Positions 37,009-46,599 are shown, counted from the stretch's first letter. The stretch: 48,746 bases of DNA from Clostridia bacterium (GCA_029007095.1 JAQXHF010000088.1:1-48746); one strand, 5' to 3'. The notes: generated by a model not told the origin, from the sequence alone. Made by a program: numbers and translations.

Positions 37009-40000
37009 TTACGCATTCCAAGTGTATGTGTAAGTACCAACGGTCTGCCACTCGCCGGCAATCTGAGCCATAACTGTGAATGTATTTTCGCCATTCTGAG
37101 TTGCCCAAATCTTAGCCATTGAATAAACAAGCTTGCCGTCAGCTTCCTTAGCAGCAGATGCTGCATAGTAAGTCTGTGTACCACCGTTCGGAGCTACGAA
37201 ACGGATACCTGTTACATCAAGACCGGTTGTAACAGTTGCCGGAGTCCACTGTGATGTACCCTCAGCATTCTCAAATGCAACTTCGTAAACCTCAGCGTCG
37301 TCGCACTTGAGCTGAACTGTGAACTTATAACCCTCGTCATAAGTCTCACGAGTGTAATCCTGGTAAATAGCTGTTGCAGAGTAATTTCTGCCAGCCGGAA
37401 GGTTGATTCCCTTAATAGTCCAGATCTCGTAAGCCTTTGCACGGGAAAGATCGTTAACAACATTGCCGTCAGCGTCGTAAGAAACGATGCTTACCTTGCT
37501 GTTGTATCTGTCATAAGTTCTTGTACCGCCGTCCTCTTCAATAATCTGGATCTTAGCAACACGGTTGCGGCCGTTAGTTGTGTCGATCTTGAAGTTGAAG
37601 TCGTTTACGGTAGATGTTGACGGTGTGTAAGAAATCTCGTTAACACTTGAAGTATCAGAAATCTCTGCAAGAGCAGCGATTGCATTCTTAAGAGCGTTTG
37701 CAGCGTTTGTTACAGTTGCCTGGCTCTTAGAACCAAGGTTACGGTCAACAGCGTTTGCAGCAGCGAGAGCTGACTCAACTCTTGCCCAAGAATCTGTTGT
37801 GTACTTAGTTGAATCAAGTGCATTTGCAGCAGCGATCTGCTCGTCAAGAGCGGTGTAATCAGCCGGAGTATCAAGTGCGGCAATAGCAGCAGCGAGGTTA
37901 GCAGCGGCAGTGTCGATTACTGACTGCTTGGAAGCGTCGAGATCTGCATCAACTGCCTTAGCAGCGGTAAGAGCTGTTTCGAGGTCAGCCCATGTTGCAG
38001 CTGTGTAATCAGCAGCATTAAGTCCCTCAGCGATTGCGATCTGATCATTAAGATCTGAGTAATCAGCTTTCTCTGCAAGAGCAGCGATAGCAGCTACAAG
38101 AGCGTCGGTAGCATCGTCAATCTCATCCTGAGTTGTAGCCTGAAGAGCTGCATTTGCATCTGCAAGAGCGCTATCCAAAGCTTCAATAGAAGCGTCTGTG
38201 TAGAGAGTTCTGTCAACATTGTCAGCCTCAGCTATTGCAGCATTGAGAGCGTCGAAGTTGAGCGGAGCTGAGTAAGAAGCTTTAAGAGCTTCCCAATCAG
38301 AAGTTACCTGAGTATCAGCAGCTTTAAGAGCAGTCTTAAGGGTATATGCTGTTTCAGGTGTAGCAGCGGTATTGTAGGTCCAATCAACGGTTGCAAGTGA
38401 AGTCTCAAATACAGTCCAAAGTTCTGCATCATAGTTAGCCTTTGCAGTCTCGTTGTTGTTATCGTCGTACCAAGCCTTAATTGTGTTAAGATTTGAGTAG
38501 TCGTAATCAATGATAACAAGAGCCTGAACAGCGTCATTGATTGCATCGGCAGCTGCGTTAATGTCAGCCTGCTTATCAATCGTTGTACCAGCATCAATGA
38601 GTGCCTGACCTGCTTCAATAGCAGTATCTACGGCAGCAGATGATTCGTCAGTAAATACGCCCTTTCTCTTCGGGTTAACGGTGAGCTTAGGAACGATTAC
38701 TCTTGCGGCGCTGATAGCATTTTCAAGAACGGTGTAATCAGCGGTCTTGAAGCTAAGAGCTGTGATAGCATTTTCAAGCTTTTCAGCGGCAGCTGTAACA
38801 GTTGCCTGCTCGGAAGCGGGAAGATTGTCTGCAACTGCAAGAGCCTCATCATAAGCAGCCTTTGCGGTTGCCCATGTTGTAGCGGTATACATAGACTCAT
38901 CAAGAGCCTCGAACTTAGCTTTTGCTGTGTTGAGTGCGCCGTAATCAGCACCTACCGGAACGAGCTTGCCATAAGCATCGTTGATAGCTGCAACAGCAGC
39001 ATCAATGTCAGCCTGATCCTTGATTGTAAGGTCTGTTCTCTCAACAAGAGCTGTACCAACTGCAACAGCGTCGGTAAGAGCCTTGTAAGAATCCTCTGTA
39101 TAGTTTACAGAATTAACGGCATTTGCCTTAGCGATTGCTTCGTTAAGAGCAGTAATGTCAGCATCCTTGTAAGCAAGCTTGCCAACAGCGGCTGTAATAG
39201 CGTCTGCCCAAGCCTGAATCTCAGCATTGTGGGAAGCGTCAAGGCCATACTCAACAGCATCCTTAGCGGCGGTTACGGCAGCCTCGGTTTCGTCAGTATA
39301 AACGCCTGTGCCGAAATCGGACGGGATAGCTGCGATAGCATTCTCAACCGGAGTGTAGTTACCGGCAACGATGTTGTTTTCAAGGTCTGCAACAGCAGCT
39401 TTAATTGCATCGGCATAACCGTCAACAACAGCCTGCTCTGACTTCTTCTTGCCCTCAACAACTGCATTTACAGCATCCTTAACAGCCTGAACAGCTGCAT
39501 CGGTGTACTTGCCTGATTCAAGGTCAGCAGGAATGGCTGCCTTTGCGTTGTTAACGCCTGTATAATCAGCGTCAAGCTCAACAAGAGCGCCCTTAGCGGT
39601 CTTAATCTTCTCAGCGGCAGCATCTACAAGTGCCTGATTGTCAGAAGTGTAAGCTGCGTCTACAACAGCCTGACCTTCTGCGATAGCCTCGGCATAAGCG
39701 CTCCAAGTATCTGTCGGATAAAGATCAGCCTTAGAAGCGTCATACTCGGCAATCAAATTGTTAAGCTCTGTGTAATCAGCAGCAGCTTTCGGAGTAAGAC
39801 CGTCAAAAGCTGACTGGAGAGCTGTTGTTACAGAAGTAACAGCATCCTGATCAGCAGCATTCTTGTTAGTAAGCATATCGCTTGCTGTTGCAAGAGCTGC
39901 GGTAAAGGTTGTAACAGAATCATCTGTATAAGCAGAAGTATCTGTATCCTTTACAGAATCATACAAAGTCTGAAGTGCGCTATAATCAATCTCTGCTTCA

Positions 40001-40830
40001 GCGGAAGCAACTTCAAGATTAAGAGTAGCCTTAGTAACATCAATGTACTGATCCTCGTTCATGTAAATGGTGGGATCAGCAATCAAATCTCCTCCGGGAG
40101 CATTTGCAAAGTTGAGAGGACCTGTGAAGTTTCTGTTTCTGATTGTACTCTCAGGAATAGTGATGGTGTACTCTGTTCCGGCGGTTGCATCCTCAGGAAC
40201 TTTAAGAGGGAAATGTACCATCCAAGAAGAATCTTCAAGGTATACGCCCGGTATTTCTTCCCATGAATTAATATCCGTCATGAAAGCCGTGTAAGTAAAA
40301 TGCCATTTATCGGAAGAAACGCCCCAATCGCTCGGCCAATTCAAAGAATTGTTTATGTACTGGTCAACCATACCTGACCAAACATTATGAAGTCTGCCGC
40401 TTGCTACTGTATAATCGGCAATAAACTCATTATCAGTAGTATTCCAAACGATTGCTTTTCTCAACTGTGCGGCTGATGTGCTTGTGATATATCCTGCTTC
40501 CTTAGCATCAAGTAAATCTGCAGAATAATATGTATCCACAGCTCCGCTTGCCAGTTCATAGTTAAACCATGTATAAATATAAACTTCTATTCTGTCACCC
40601 GGCTGAACAGAAATTTTGTCTGCCGAAGTGTACTCGGTAGTATCAACTGTGCCGTCAAGATGTGTGATCTTTGCGGTCAATGTAAATCTACCCTGATAGG
40701 TTGCTGTCTCCGGTGTACCAAGGTTTCCGCCGCCGCCGTCAGCTACTACTGCTGAAGACGCAACAGAAAGAACACCAAGAGCCATCATAACAGCAAGAAC
40801 AATACTAAGTATCTTTTTAGCTGTTTTCAT
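37009..40830 (-). CDS. Large secreted protein with about eleven FIVAR-like modules
   Basis: A 1273-residue exported protein. Residues 1-29 are a signal peptide (MKTAKKILSIVLAVMMALGV, with cleavage near SSAVVA). Residues 40-275 are a unique, probably beta-rich part with many Trp and Tyr. Residues 281-1057 are about eleven tandem helical modules of 66-80 residues, each opening with A-D-Y-x-x-L and carrying Y-T-x-x-[ST]-W about 18 residues on; this is the FIVAR pattern of extracellular adhesins and glycan enzymes. Residues 1058-1273 are a beta-rich C-terminal part ending TYTWNA. No dockerin, sortase motif or catalytic domain is seen. TAGGAGG precedes the ATG. Possible cell-surface or matrix spacer; function not known. 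Confidence 0.85.
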   Translation of the reverse strand: MKTAKKILSIVLAVMMALGVLSVASSAVVADGGGGNLGTPETATYQGRFTLTAKITHLDGTVDTTEYTSADKISVQPGDRIEVYIYTWFNYELASGAVDTYYSADLLDAKEAGYITSTSAAQLRKAIVWNTTDNEFIADYTVASGRLHNVWSGMVDQYINNSLNWPSDWGVSSDKWHFTYTAFMTDINSWEEIPGVYLEDSSWMVHFPLKVPEDATAGTEYTITIPESTIRNRNFTGPLNFANAPGGDLIADPTIYMNEDQYIDVTKATLNLEVASAEAEIDYSALQTLYDSVKDTDTSAYTDDSVTTFTAALATASDMLTNKNAADQDAVTSVTTALQSAFDGLTPKAAADYTELNNLIAEYDASKADLYPTDTWSAYAEAIAEGQAVVDAAYTSDNQALVDAAAEKIKTAKGALVELDADYTGVNNAKAAIPADLESGKYTDAAVQAVKDAVNAVVEGKKKSEQAVVDGYADAIKAAVADLENNIVAGNYTPVENAIAAIPSDFGTGVYTDETEAAVTAAKDAVEYGLDASHNAEIQAWADAITAAVGKLAYKDADITALNEAIAKANAVNSVNYTEDSYKALTDAVAVGTALVERTDLTIKDQADIDAAVAAINDAYGKLVPVGADYGALNTAKAKFEALDESMYTATTWATAKAAYDEALAVADNLPASEQATVTAAAEKLENAITALSFKTADYTVLENAISAARVIVPKLTVNPKRKGVFTDESSAAVDTAIEAGQALIDAGTTIDKQADINAAADAINDAVQALVIIDYDYSNLNTIKAWYDDNNNETAKANYDAELWTVFETSLATVDWTYNTAATPETAYTLKTALKAADTQVTSDWEALKASYSAPLNFDALNAAIAEADNVDRTLYTDASIEALDSALADANAALQATTQDEIDDATDALVAAIAALAEKADYSDLNDQIAIAEGLNAADYTAATWADLETALTAAKAVDADLDASKQSVIDTAAANLAAAIAALDTPADYTALDEQIAAANALDSTKYTTDSWARVESALAAANAVDRNLGSKSQATVTNAANALKNAIAALAEISDTSSVNEISYTPSTSTVNDFNFKIDTTNGRNRVAKIQIIEEDGGTRTYDRYNSKVSIVSYDADGNVVNDLSRAKAYEIWTIKGINLPAGRNYSATAIYQDYTRETYDEGYKFTVQLKCDDAEVYEVAFENAEGTSQWTPATVTTGLDVTGIRFVAPNGGTQTYYAASAAKEADGKLVYSMAKIWATQNGENTFTVMAQIAGEWQTVGTYTYTWNA
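37660..39990 (-). repeat. Tandem FIVAR-like module coding repeats
   Basis: Protein-level repeat of about eleven modules averaging 70 residues (residues 281-1057 of the 1273-residue protein). The DNA copies are diverged but share a GCN-rich composition, which opens long leucine-rich frames on the alternative frames of the same strand. Modules 9-11 (38260 down to 37660) are most alike. Confidence 0.75.
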
Positions 40831-40860
40831 TGTGATCTTTTCCTCCTATTATTGTAAAAA

Positions 40861-42048
40861 TTAAGATAATTCCGGACTCTGATCAATTGTGTCAGAGCCA
40901 AGATTAACTTTGCTAACTTTAAGGACATCATTGACATCGAGACTTCCATCAAAGTTTACATCCGCAGCAAAAACAAGGGAATTTTCCTCATAATTGGAAA
41001 GACCTGATGCCGGCTTTGAGATAGATAAAACGTCATTGATATCTATTAATGCGTCACCGTTAACATCACCGAAAAGAATAAGAGTATATGTTTTAAGGAT
41101 ATCGGTGCCGTCATAAAGATTTATCTTTGTTCCGGTTCCAAAACCTAATTCGGTAGCTGTTGAACGGATAACTGCACCACCGGTAGACGAAACAAACTGC
41201 TTAATCTGAGCATTACCGATAAGTCCGGTCGTAAAGCCCCATACAAACAAATTGTCTTCGTCGATTACAGCGGGTGTGCCGTATGTGTCATTGGGAACAA
41301 GTACCATATTTATAGCGTTGATAATAACATCAACATCAATAAAGTTATACAGATTCTCAATGGCATCCTTGATGTAATAAATCGTAGTAGCATCGGAAGC
41401 AACTTCTATCGCCTGGTCATAGAACAAGTCTGACTCAGAGGGAATAAAGATTGTTCCGGTCTTTCCTCCGGCAGCTTTCTTTACGGTAAGCTCAAAGCTA
41501 AAACAATACTCGCCGTCGGGAGCGTTAATTACACCTACAACACCGTTAGTTACTTTTGCAGTCCACTGAAGAAGAATACAACCAAACTGAGACGCGTCAT
41601 AATTCTCAGGGATAAAAGATCCGTCATTTTCGGCATTGTATCCGATAGTTCCGTTGTCTGACGCACTATTGAGCGCCTTTACATTCGGAAGAGCAGGCAG
41701 CTCATAAACCTCAGAGTCGAACATTACCGGTAAACGAAGCGCCGTTGCGTTGTAGTTGTTAGTAACCTTGACATAAACGATTACAGTATCGCCTACATCA
41801 TAGCTTGTGTCAACAACTGAATTCGGATCGTTAGCCAAGGCTTCTTCTGCAGCTTTTTCTTTATCTGTTGTCACAGTAACCGTCATTTTCTCCGGTTCCG
41901 GAGTCGGTTCTTCCGTCACATCGCTGCTTAATGTGGTGGTAGTAGTTGTAGTAGTATCACCCTCAGCGGCAAAAGCAGACATGCTGAACGTGGAAGCTGT
42001 AATAAGAATAGAAACAATAATAGCAAGAATTCGTTTAAATGTTTTCAT
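40861..42048 (-). CDS. Secreted protein with cohesin-like domain and type I dockerin
   Basis: A 395-residue exported protein. The signal peptide spans about 1-28 (ending SMSAFAA) and is followed by a Thr-rich linker with PTPEPE. Residues about 50-240 form a beta-sandwich-like domain (DVGDTVIVYVKVTNNYNATA, PVMFDSEVYEL, GEYCFSFELTV) resembling cohesin or carbohydrate-binding folds. Residues 326-385 are a type I dockerin with two calcium loops: Asp328/Asn330/Asp332/Asp336/Asp339 and Asp363/Asn365/Asp367/Asp371/Asp374. Such a pairing would let it bridge to another dockerin partner, but cohesin identity is unproven. TAGGAGG precedes the ATG. Confidence 0.8.
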   Translation of the reverse strand: MKTFKRILAIIVSILITASTFSMSAFAAEGDTTTTTTTTLSSDVTEEPTPEPEKMTVTVTTDKEKAAEEALANDPNSVVDTSYDVGDTVIVYVKVTNNYNATALRLPVMFDSEVYELPALPNVKALNSASDNGTIGYNAENDGSFIPENYDASQFGCILLQWTAKVTNGVVGVINAPDGEYCFSFELTVKKAAGGKTGTIFIPSESDLFYDQAIEVASDATTIYYIKDAIENLYNFIDVDVIINAINMVLVPNDTYGTPAVIDEDNLFVWGFTTGLIGNAQIKQFVSSTGGAVIRSTATELGFGTGTKINLYDGTDILKTYTLILFGDVNGDALIDINDVLSISKPASGLSNYEENSLVFAADVNFDGSLDVNDVLKVSKVNLGSDTIDQSPELS

Positions 42049-42077
42049 TTATAAATTCCTCCTATTTCTTAAATTTT

Positions 42078-42121
42078 GGTCGATTCGACCTTATGCTCCG
42101 CACCGGGGTTGCCGGTGCGGA
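42078..42121 (-). other. Two intercistronic hairpins between dockerin genes
   Basis: In the 85-base gap, TCCGCACCGG (42097-42106) and CCGGTGCGGA (42112-42121) form a very GC-rich 10-bp stem with a 5-base loop. A second small hairpin GGTCG-ATT-CGACC follows at 42078-42090. Neither has a T run on the minus strand, so transcription termination is not indicated. An mRNA stabiliser or processing site that sets relative expression is more likely. Confidence 0.6.
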
Positions 42122-42133
42122 ACTGTTATTTTG

Positions 42134-45100
42134 TTATACTAAGCAACGGTTTGCATAGTCGATCGCAGCTGATCCGTTGGCAACTTTATTCAAAGCAACG
42201 GAGTCATTAACATCGAATGAACTATCATTGTTCATATCACCGGAAATTGATGAGATTGCGTCAACTTCAATACTACCGGCGCTTGCTTTGGTGGCTACTG
42301 TGGTATCGTTAACATCACAAATATTGTCACCGTTTACATCGCCTGTAACAGCAATGGTGTAGGTTGCGATAACAGCATTTGTCGAGCTATTCTTTACAGT
42401 TACGGTTGCACCGGTCGACATTACGCCGTTGTCGTTTTCAGCTGTCTCAACATAACATCCGTCAAGGTTGAAATAGTCCTCAATAGTATTTCCTTCACCG
42501 AGGTAAACACCGGTAAGAACAAGACCGTCAACTGTTTCAAAGATTTCGGGAGCTGTGTCGCCGTCAGGATTAACAAGAGTAAAGCTCGGCTCGACAGGAG
42601 TCTCTCCGCCTACTGCCATCAATCTCTTTTCAGCTTCAAGAAGCTCATTGTAAGCTACATTGATCTTAGACTGTTTGAGCAACGGCTCATCAGCGGTTCC
42701 GAGATCCTCGGCAGCAACACCCTGTGCAAAGGTGAGTGCGCGCTGATAATTAGTCCATGACTCCTCGGTATAATCCGTAGATACATATCCCTTAGCGGCA
42801 TTTGCGGCAAGGACAGCATCAAGATGCTGAGTTGTAGCAAGCGTTCTGCGAAGTCTTGCAGCATAAAGTTCAAGACGATGATTATTGTAAGTGATATCAA
42901 GGTCGGAAATAACCTCAACCTTACCCTCTGCATCGGGGATAGTTGCTCTGTCAATCATATTCTGAGCTGTCTTATACTTATCGCGATAATTTGAATAAGT
43001 ATAACGAACATAGTCAACGCTGTCAAAGAAGCTGTATGTAGGATCGTCGTAATCCTTCTGAGTTACGGTTACAACGCCTGCATCATCAGTTGTCTTAACT
43101 GTGTTGGACGGGTTAACAGAATCAATGATTGCCTGAGTTGAGCCAACGCCCTCACTCGTGATGTAAGTTTCGAGATTCTCGATAGCAGCTTCAAGAGTAT
43201 CATACGAAGACTCGTACTTAGAAGCTTTCTTACCGGTACTTGCAAATGTACTTGCGCTGAACGGGCTGTATGCAGCCTCAACAGCAGCAGTCATTGCTGT
43301 GATGTAGTTATCCCATGCGTCTGTGCTTGAATATCCGCTTGCAAGACGGTGTCTTGTAATTTCGGAATCAAGAAGTGAATAAAGACCGAAGTCATTATAC
43401 GGCATGAAAGTACCGCCGGAGAACGCTACCGCAGTACCGCCAACAGTAGCACCGTATGAAATGCTGGACTGCTTGTTAGAATAATATCTTGAGTTTGCCG
43501 GCTGGCACATTGCCTCCCAAACAACCTGCTTCTGATCGTTAGTAAGAGCGTCATAAGCTTCTGTTGTCTCGAAGAGCTTGATTGAAAGAGTACCCTTGGT
43601 ATCCTCAAGTTTCTCGATAAGGGTAGAAGCGTCTGTTCTAACCTGAACATAGCAGCTGCCCGCAGGAACGGTGTAATCCTCCATTACGGGATCGCCGTTC
43701 TCATCAACAAGAGGAACATTTGTTGTTTCGCCGGTTGTTTCGTCAACCTTGTATGACGGAACCTTTCCTGTATAATCGGAAAGAGTTGCAAACATTCCGG
43801 GAGCTTTTGCACAAAGTGCAGTTACATCCTCATATCTGGTTGTGCTGTCGTTAGAAAGCTCAACCTCGTAGTTTGTGATGTCCTTCATAGAGGTTGCATA
43901 AAGGTTCTTGATACCGCTAACGGTGATGCTGCCAACAGTAGCAGAGCCTTCTGTCTCCTCGTCGGAACCTGTACCTGTTGCAAAGTAGCTGTAAAGATTC
44001 TCAGTGATAGGCTCATCGGTAAGCGGTGTACCATCCTCGGTAAGGATATCGTAAGTAACCGTTACGATGAAGGTCTGAGATTTGATAGAACCTGTGATTT
44101 TGATTTCGCCCTGCTCACCTGCGGCAAGTTTACCGGGGTTAGAAAGAGTGATACCGGAAGCGTTGGAAGTTACGCTCTTGAAATCATAGGTGTAAAGCTG
44201 ATCCTGATGGAAGTTACCGTCCTTATCAGTATAACCGGTGTTGATACCGGTAGAACTGTTACGAATACTGATCGAAGTGTTCGGTGCGCCGGAAGCGTCG
44301 AAGAACAGACGGTCATATGTATAGGTCGGGAACTTGAAATCCTGCTCACTTGTAAGGCTAAGTAATTCGCAGACAATCGGAAGAGCTGTCTGGCAAAGAC
44401 CTGCTCTGTAAGTCCAAAGTGTCTCAAATATAGCATTTATGAGAGTTGCGAGTTTAGCGTTTGTAAGCATAGCTTCAAGAGTTGAAACGCTTGTCATAGC
44501 ACCGGGGAAGATGATGTTGACAATACGGGAAACAAGGTTGATGATAACCTGCTTCGGTGTGCTCTGAAGCTCTGAATCTGCACGATATGTGAAGAACTCG
44601 AATATCGCGTCAAGATTAAGGTCAACAAGGCTGTCAACGATATTCATAACGAAAGTATAGATATCGCCGTTGGCAGAAGCCGGAAGCCATGTCGGATCAA
44701 TGATTGCGAAAATGAGAGTATTCAGATTTTCCCAACCGGTCTTTGATGTGTCAAATGTAAGTCCGTTGATTACGCCGCCAAGGTTCTCGATTACCCAGTT
44801 AACTACTACCTGGATCTGAGCGTCAACGCCGTCCATATCGGTAACATAATCAAGGCCGATTGCAAACTCTGACTCCATAAAGTCGATACCGTAGTTAGCA
44901 AGCATTACCAAAACGGAATCAACTGTATGCGGATAGCTTGAGAAGTCAAGCGACGGAACCTCGGTAGCAAGAAGCTGCTCCATTGCATAGAATGCAACAT
45001 CGAGGCTTGTTGTTGCGTCCTCAGGAATATAAGCACCCTCAAACGCAGCGTTTGTAAGTGAACGAAGAATATAAGCTACAACCTCCTGATCGGACATTGC

Positions 45101-46297
45101 GTTTATCTCTTCCGGAGTTGCCAGCTTAATGTACGAGGGGAAGAACTCGTCGCCTGTGCTGACAAGAACCGTCTTTGCAAGATTGATAACATTGTCAAGG
45201 ATAACTGTGTTATCGCCTGCCTGCCAGTTAATTACACCCGGCTTAGCGACTGCATCAAGAACTGACTTGAGAAGGTTGTTGAGGTTGTCAATAAATGTAC
45301 CGTCAGAGAAGGTAAACTCAGGAACAACAAAGTCGATATCGAGAAGATTTGCATAAGAGTTAAGATTTGATCTATCCTCTTCTACTTTCTCAACAAGCTT
45401 TGTTTCTTCCAAACCTGTGTCGGGATTTGTTACTGTTTCCTCAACAGTTGTCTTTGTGATTACGACTCCGCAGAACTCCTTGATAACATCGCTCAGGCTT
45501 GTATTCATAACATCAACGAGCAATACATTGTAAAGCACTTTGAGTATATTGTCTATGAATGTATACATACTGCCTGTGCTGATATTGGTGTAACCTTCAA
45601 GTTCGGGAAGAACATCGGGAGCCAATACAGCCATATCAATAGCGTCCTGTGCAAGCTGATCGTAGGTAGTGTTGTCCTTTGTATGAGTGGTATCGTCCTC
45701 ACCATAAACCACCGGGATAAGCATACCCTTAAGAAGTCCGCTGATGTCCTTGATATCAAGCTCCGGCGGAAGTAATGATCCGAGAAGCGAATCAAGAAGC
45801 GAACCCATGTTAAGGTTGCCGTTTACAAGGTCAACAAAAATCTGCTTGTTGTCGTGGAGGAACTCGATAAGAGCATAGATAATATCGAGGTCCGACTTGT
45901 TTGCAGTTCCGCGTCTTACACCGCCTGCGCTTTCAGGTCTTAATGCATTTGCACTAAGCTTGCCGAGGTCGCCTATAAGACCGCCTGCCAATTCAAATGT
46001 ACGGCTTGTAACAAGAGAATAAACCGAATCGAAAGTATTATCGACTGAGGAAAGATCCAGAGTACCGATATAAACATTCAGCGATATATCCTCTTTTGCA
46101 AGCATGCGATCGATTTCGTCCATTGCTGCGGAAGCGTACTGATCCAATGTAAGAACGGGCTTATCAAGTTCGTTGTAGCTGTTCTTGATAGCGTCGCCCT
46201 TGTATGCATTGTAAGCAGCGCTTGCACCGACGACCAGCGTTGAACATACCAATATTACGGCAAGTATAACGCTGAGAAATCTCTTTGCACTTTTCAT
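42134..46297 (-). CDS. 1387-residue secreted protein with C-terminal type I dockerin
   Basis: An exported protein with signal peptide MKSAKRFLSVILAVILVCST cleaved near GASA. I do not recognise the large N-terminal part (about 30-640), which is mainly helical with repeated LLDSLL and VVNWVIENLGG-like stretches. Residues about 640-900 look beta-rich (IKITGSIKSQTFIVTVTYD). Residues about 970-1240 are helical with FIVAR-like pieces (YTEESWTNYQRALTFAQ). A terminal beta module leads into the dockerin at 1319-1380 with calcium loops Asp1320/Asn1322/Asp1324/Asp1328/Asp1331 and Asp1354/Asn1356/Asp1358/Asp1362/Asp1365. No enzyme domain is seen. The ATG at 46295-46297 follows AAAGG; an upstream GGAGG sits 17 bases off. 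Confidence 0.8.
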   Translation of the reverse strand: MKSAKRFLSVILAVILVCSTLVVGASAAYNAYKGDAIKNSYNELDKPVLTLDQYASAAMDEIDRMLAKEDISLNVYIGTLDLSSVDNTFDSVYSLVTSRTFELAGGLIGDLGKLSANALRPESAGGVRRGTANKSDLDIIYALIEFLHDNKQIFVDLVNGNLNMGSLLDSLLGSLLPPELDIKDISGLLKGMLIPVVYGEDDTTHTKDNTTYDQLAQDAIDMAVLAPDVLPELEGYTNISTGSMYTFIDNILKVLYNVLLVDVMNTSLSDVIKEFCGVVITKTTVEETVTNPDTGLEETKLVEKVEEDRSNLNSYANLLDIDFVVPEFTFSDGTFIDNLNNLLKSVLDAVAKPGVINWQAGDNTVILDNVINLAKTVLVSTGDEFFPSYIKLATPEEINAMSDQEVVAYILRSLTNAAFEGAYIPEDATTSLDVAFYAMEQLLATEVPSLDFSSYPHTVDSVLVMLANYGIDFMESEFAIGLDYVTDMDGVDAQIQVVVNWVIENLGGVINGLTFDTSKTGWENLNTLIFAIIDPTWLPASANGDIYTFVMNIVDSLVDLNLDAIFEFFTYRADSELQSTPKQVIINLVSRIVNIIFPGAMTSVSTLEAMLTNAKLATLINAIFETLWTYRAGLCQTALPIVCELLSLTSEQDFKFPTYTYDRLFFDASGAPNTSISIRNSSTGINTGYTDKDGNFHQDQLYTYDFKSVTSNASGITLSNPGKLAAGEQGEIKITGSIKSQTFIVTVTYDILTEDGTPLTDEPITENLYSYFATGTGSDEETEGSATVGSITVSGIKNLYATSMKDITNYEVELSNDSTTRYEDVTALCAKAPGMFATLSDYTGKVPSYKVDETTGETTNVPLVDENGDPVMEDYTVPAGSCYVQVRTDASTLIEKLEDTKGTLSIKLFETTEAYDALTNDQKQVVWEAMCQPANSRYYSNKQSSISYGATVGGTAVAFSGGTFMPYNDFGLYSLLDSEITRHRLASGYSSTDAWDNYITAMTAAVEAAYSPFSASTFASTGKKASKYESSYDTLEAAIENLETYITSEGVGSTQAIIDSVNPSNTVKTTDDAGVVTVTQKDYDDPTYSFFDSVDYVRYTYSNYRDKYKTAQNMIDRATIPDAEGKVEVISDLDITYNNHRLELYAARLRRTLATTQHLDAVLAANAAKGYVSTDYTEESWTNYQRALTFAQGVAAEDLGTADEPLLKQSKINVAYNELLEAEKRLMAVGGETPVEPSFTLVNPDGDTAPEIFETVDGLVLTGVYLGEGNTIEDYFNLDGCYVETAENDNGVMSTGATVTVKNSSTNAVIATYTIAVTGDVNGDNICDVNDTTVATKASAGSIEVDAISSISGDMNNDSSFDVNDSVALNKVANGSAAIDYANRCLV

Positions 46298-46330
46298 TTT
46301 CCTTTCTTGCACCTCCAAATAAAAATTCAC

Positions 46331-46593
46331 ACCTAAAAGGTGAGTTGAACGCGTTTTTCACGGACGCGCATACCGTTGCGACACTATTACGCTTCGTAAC
46401 CTTCCCTCTGTCGGTAACAAAACCGCAACCCACCACCAAAAACCTTCCCGCCTCAGCAGCGTTTGCGGTCGGTGCCGACGATTCTGATTACCAATCGTAT
46501 TACGACGCAATAATGAACCAGGGAACGACTTGCGCTCCCGAAAGCGATACCGTAAAAAGGGCAGACACCCCCACCGATACCACTCTAATGGTT
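46331..46593 (-). ncRNA. Candidate structured leader RNA of the secreted-protein cluster
   Basis: A leader of about 260-290 bases between the promoter and the first gene. Read on the minus strand it offers several helices: GGGAGCG/CGTTCCC, ACGATT/AATCGT, a long-range TCGGTG/CACCGA, and a stacked set GTTG/CAAC, CGACA/TGTCG (46409-46413 with 46379-46383) and TTACG/CGTAA (46395-46399 with 46387-46391). CGCGT/ACGCG and CACCT/AGGTG follow nearer the gene. GGGAAGGTT occurs twice. No known riboswitch class was recognised with certainty; a large Firmicutes structured RNA (for example the raiA type) should be compared. Confidence 0.5.
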
Positions 46594-46599
46594 ATTATA

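Noticed and set aside
38304..39467. Leucine-rich minus-strand frames inside the FIVAR gene
   Set aside because: They are frame-shifted readings of the Ala-rich repeat codons and lack starts and ribosome sites.
46331..46593. Cyclic-di-GMP riboswitch in the leader
   Set aside because: A GTTACCGA piece recalls the class I aptamer, but the GCAAA-containing bulge and the paired halves are not in the required order.
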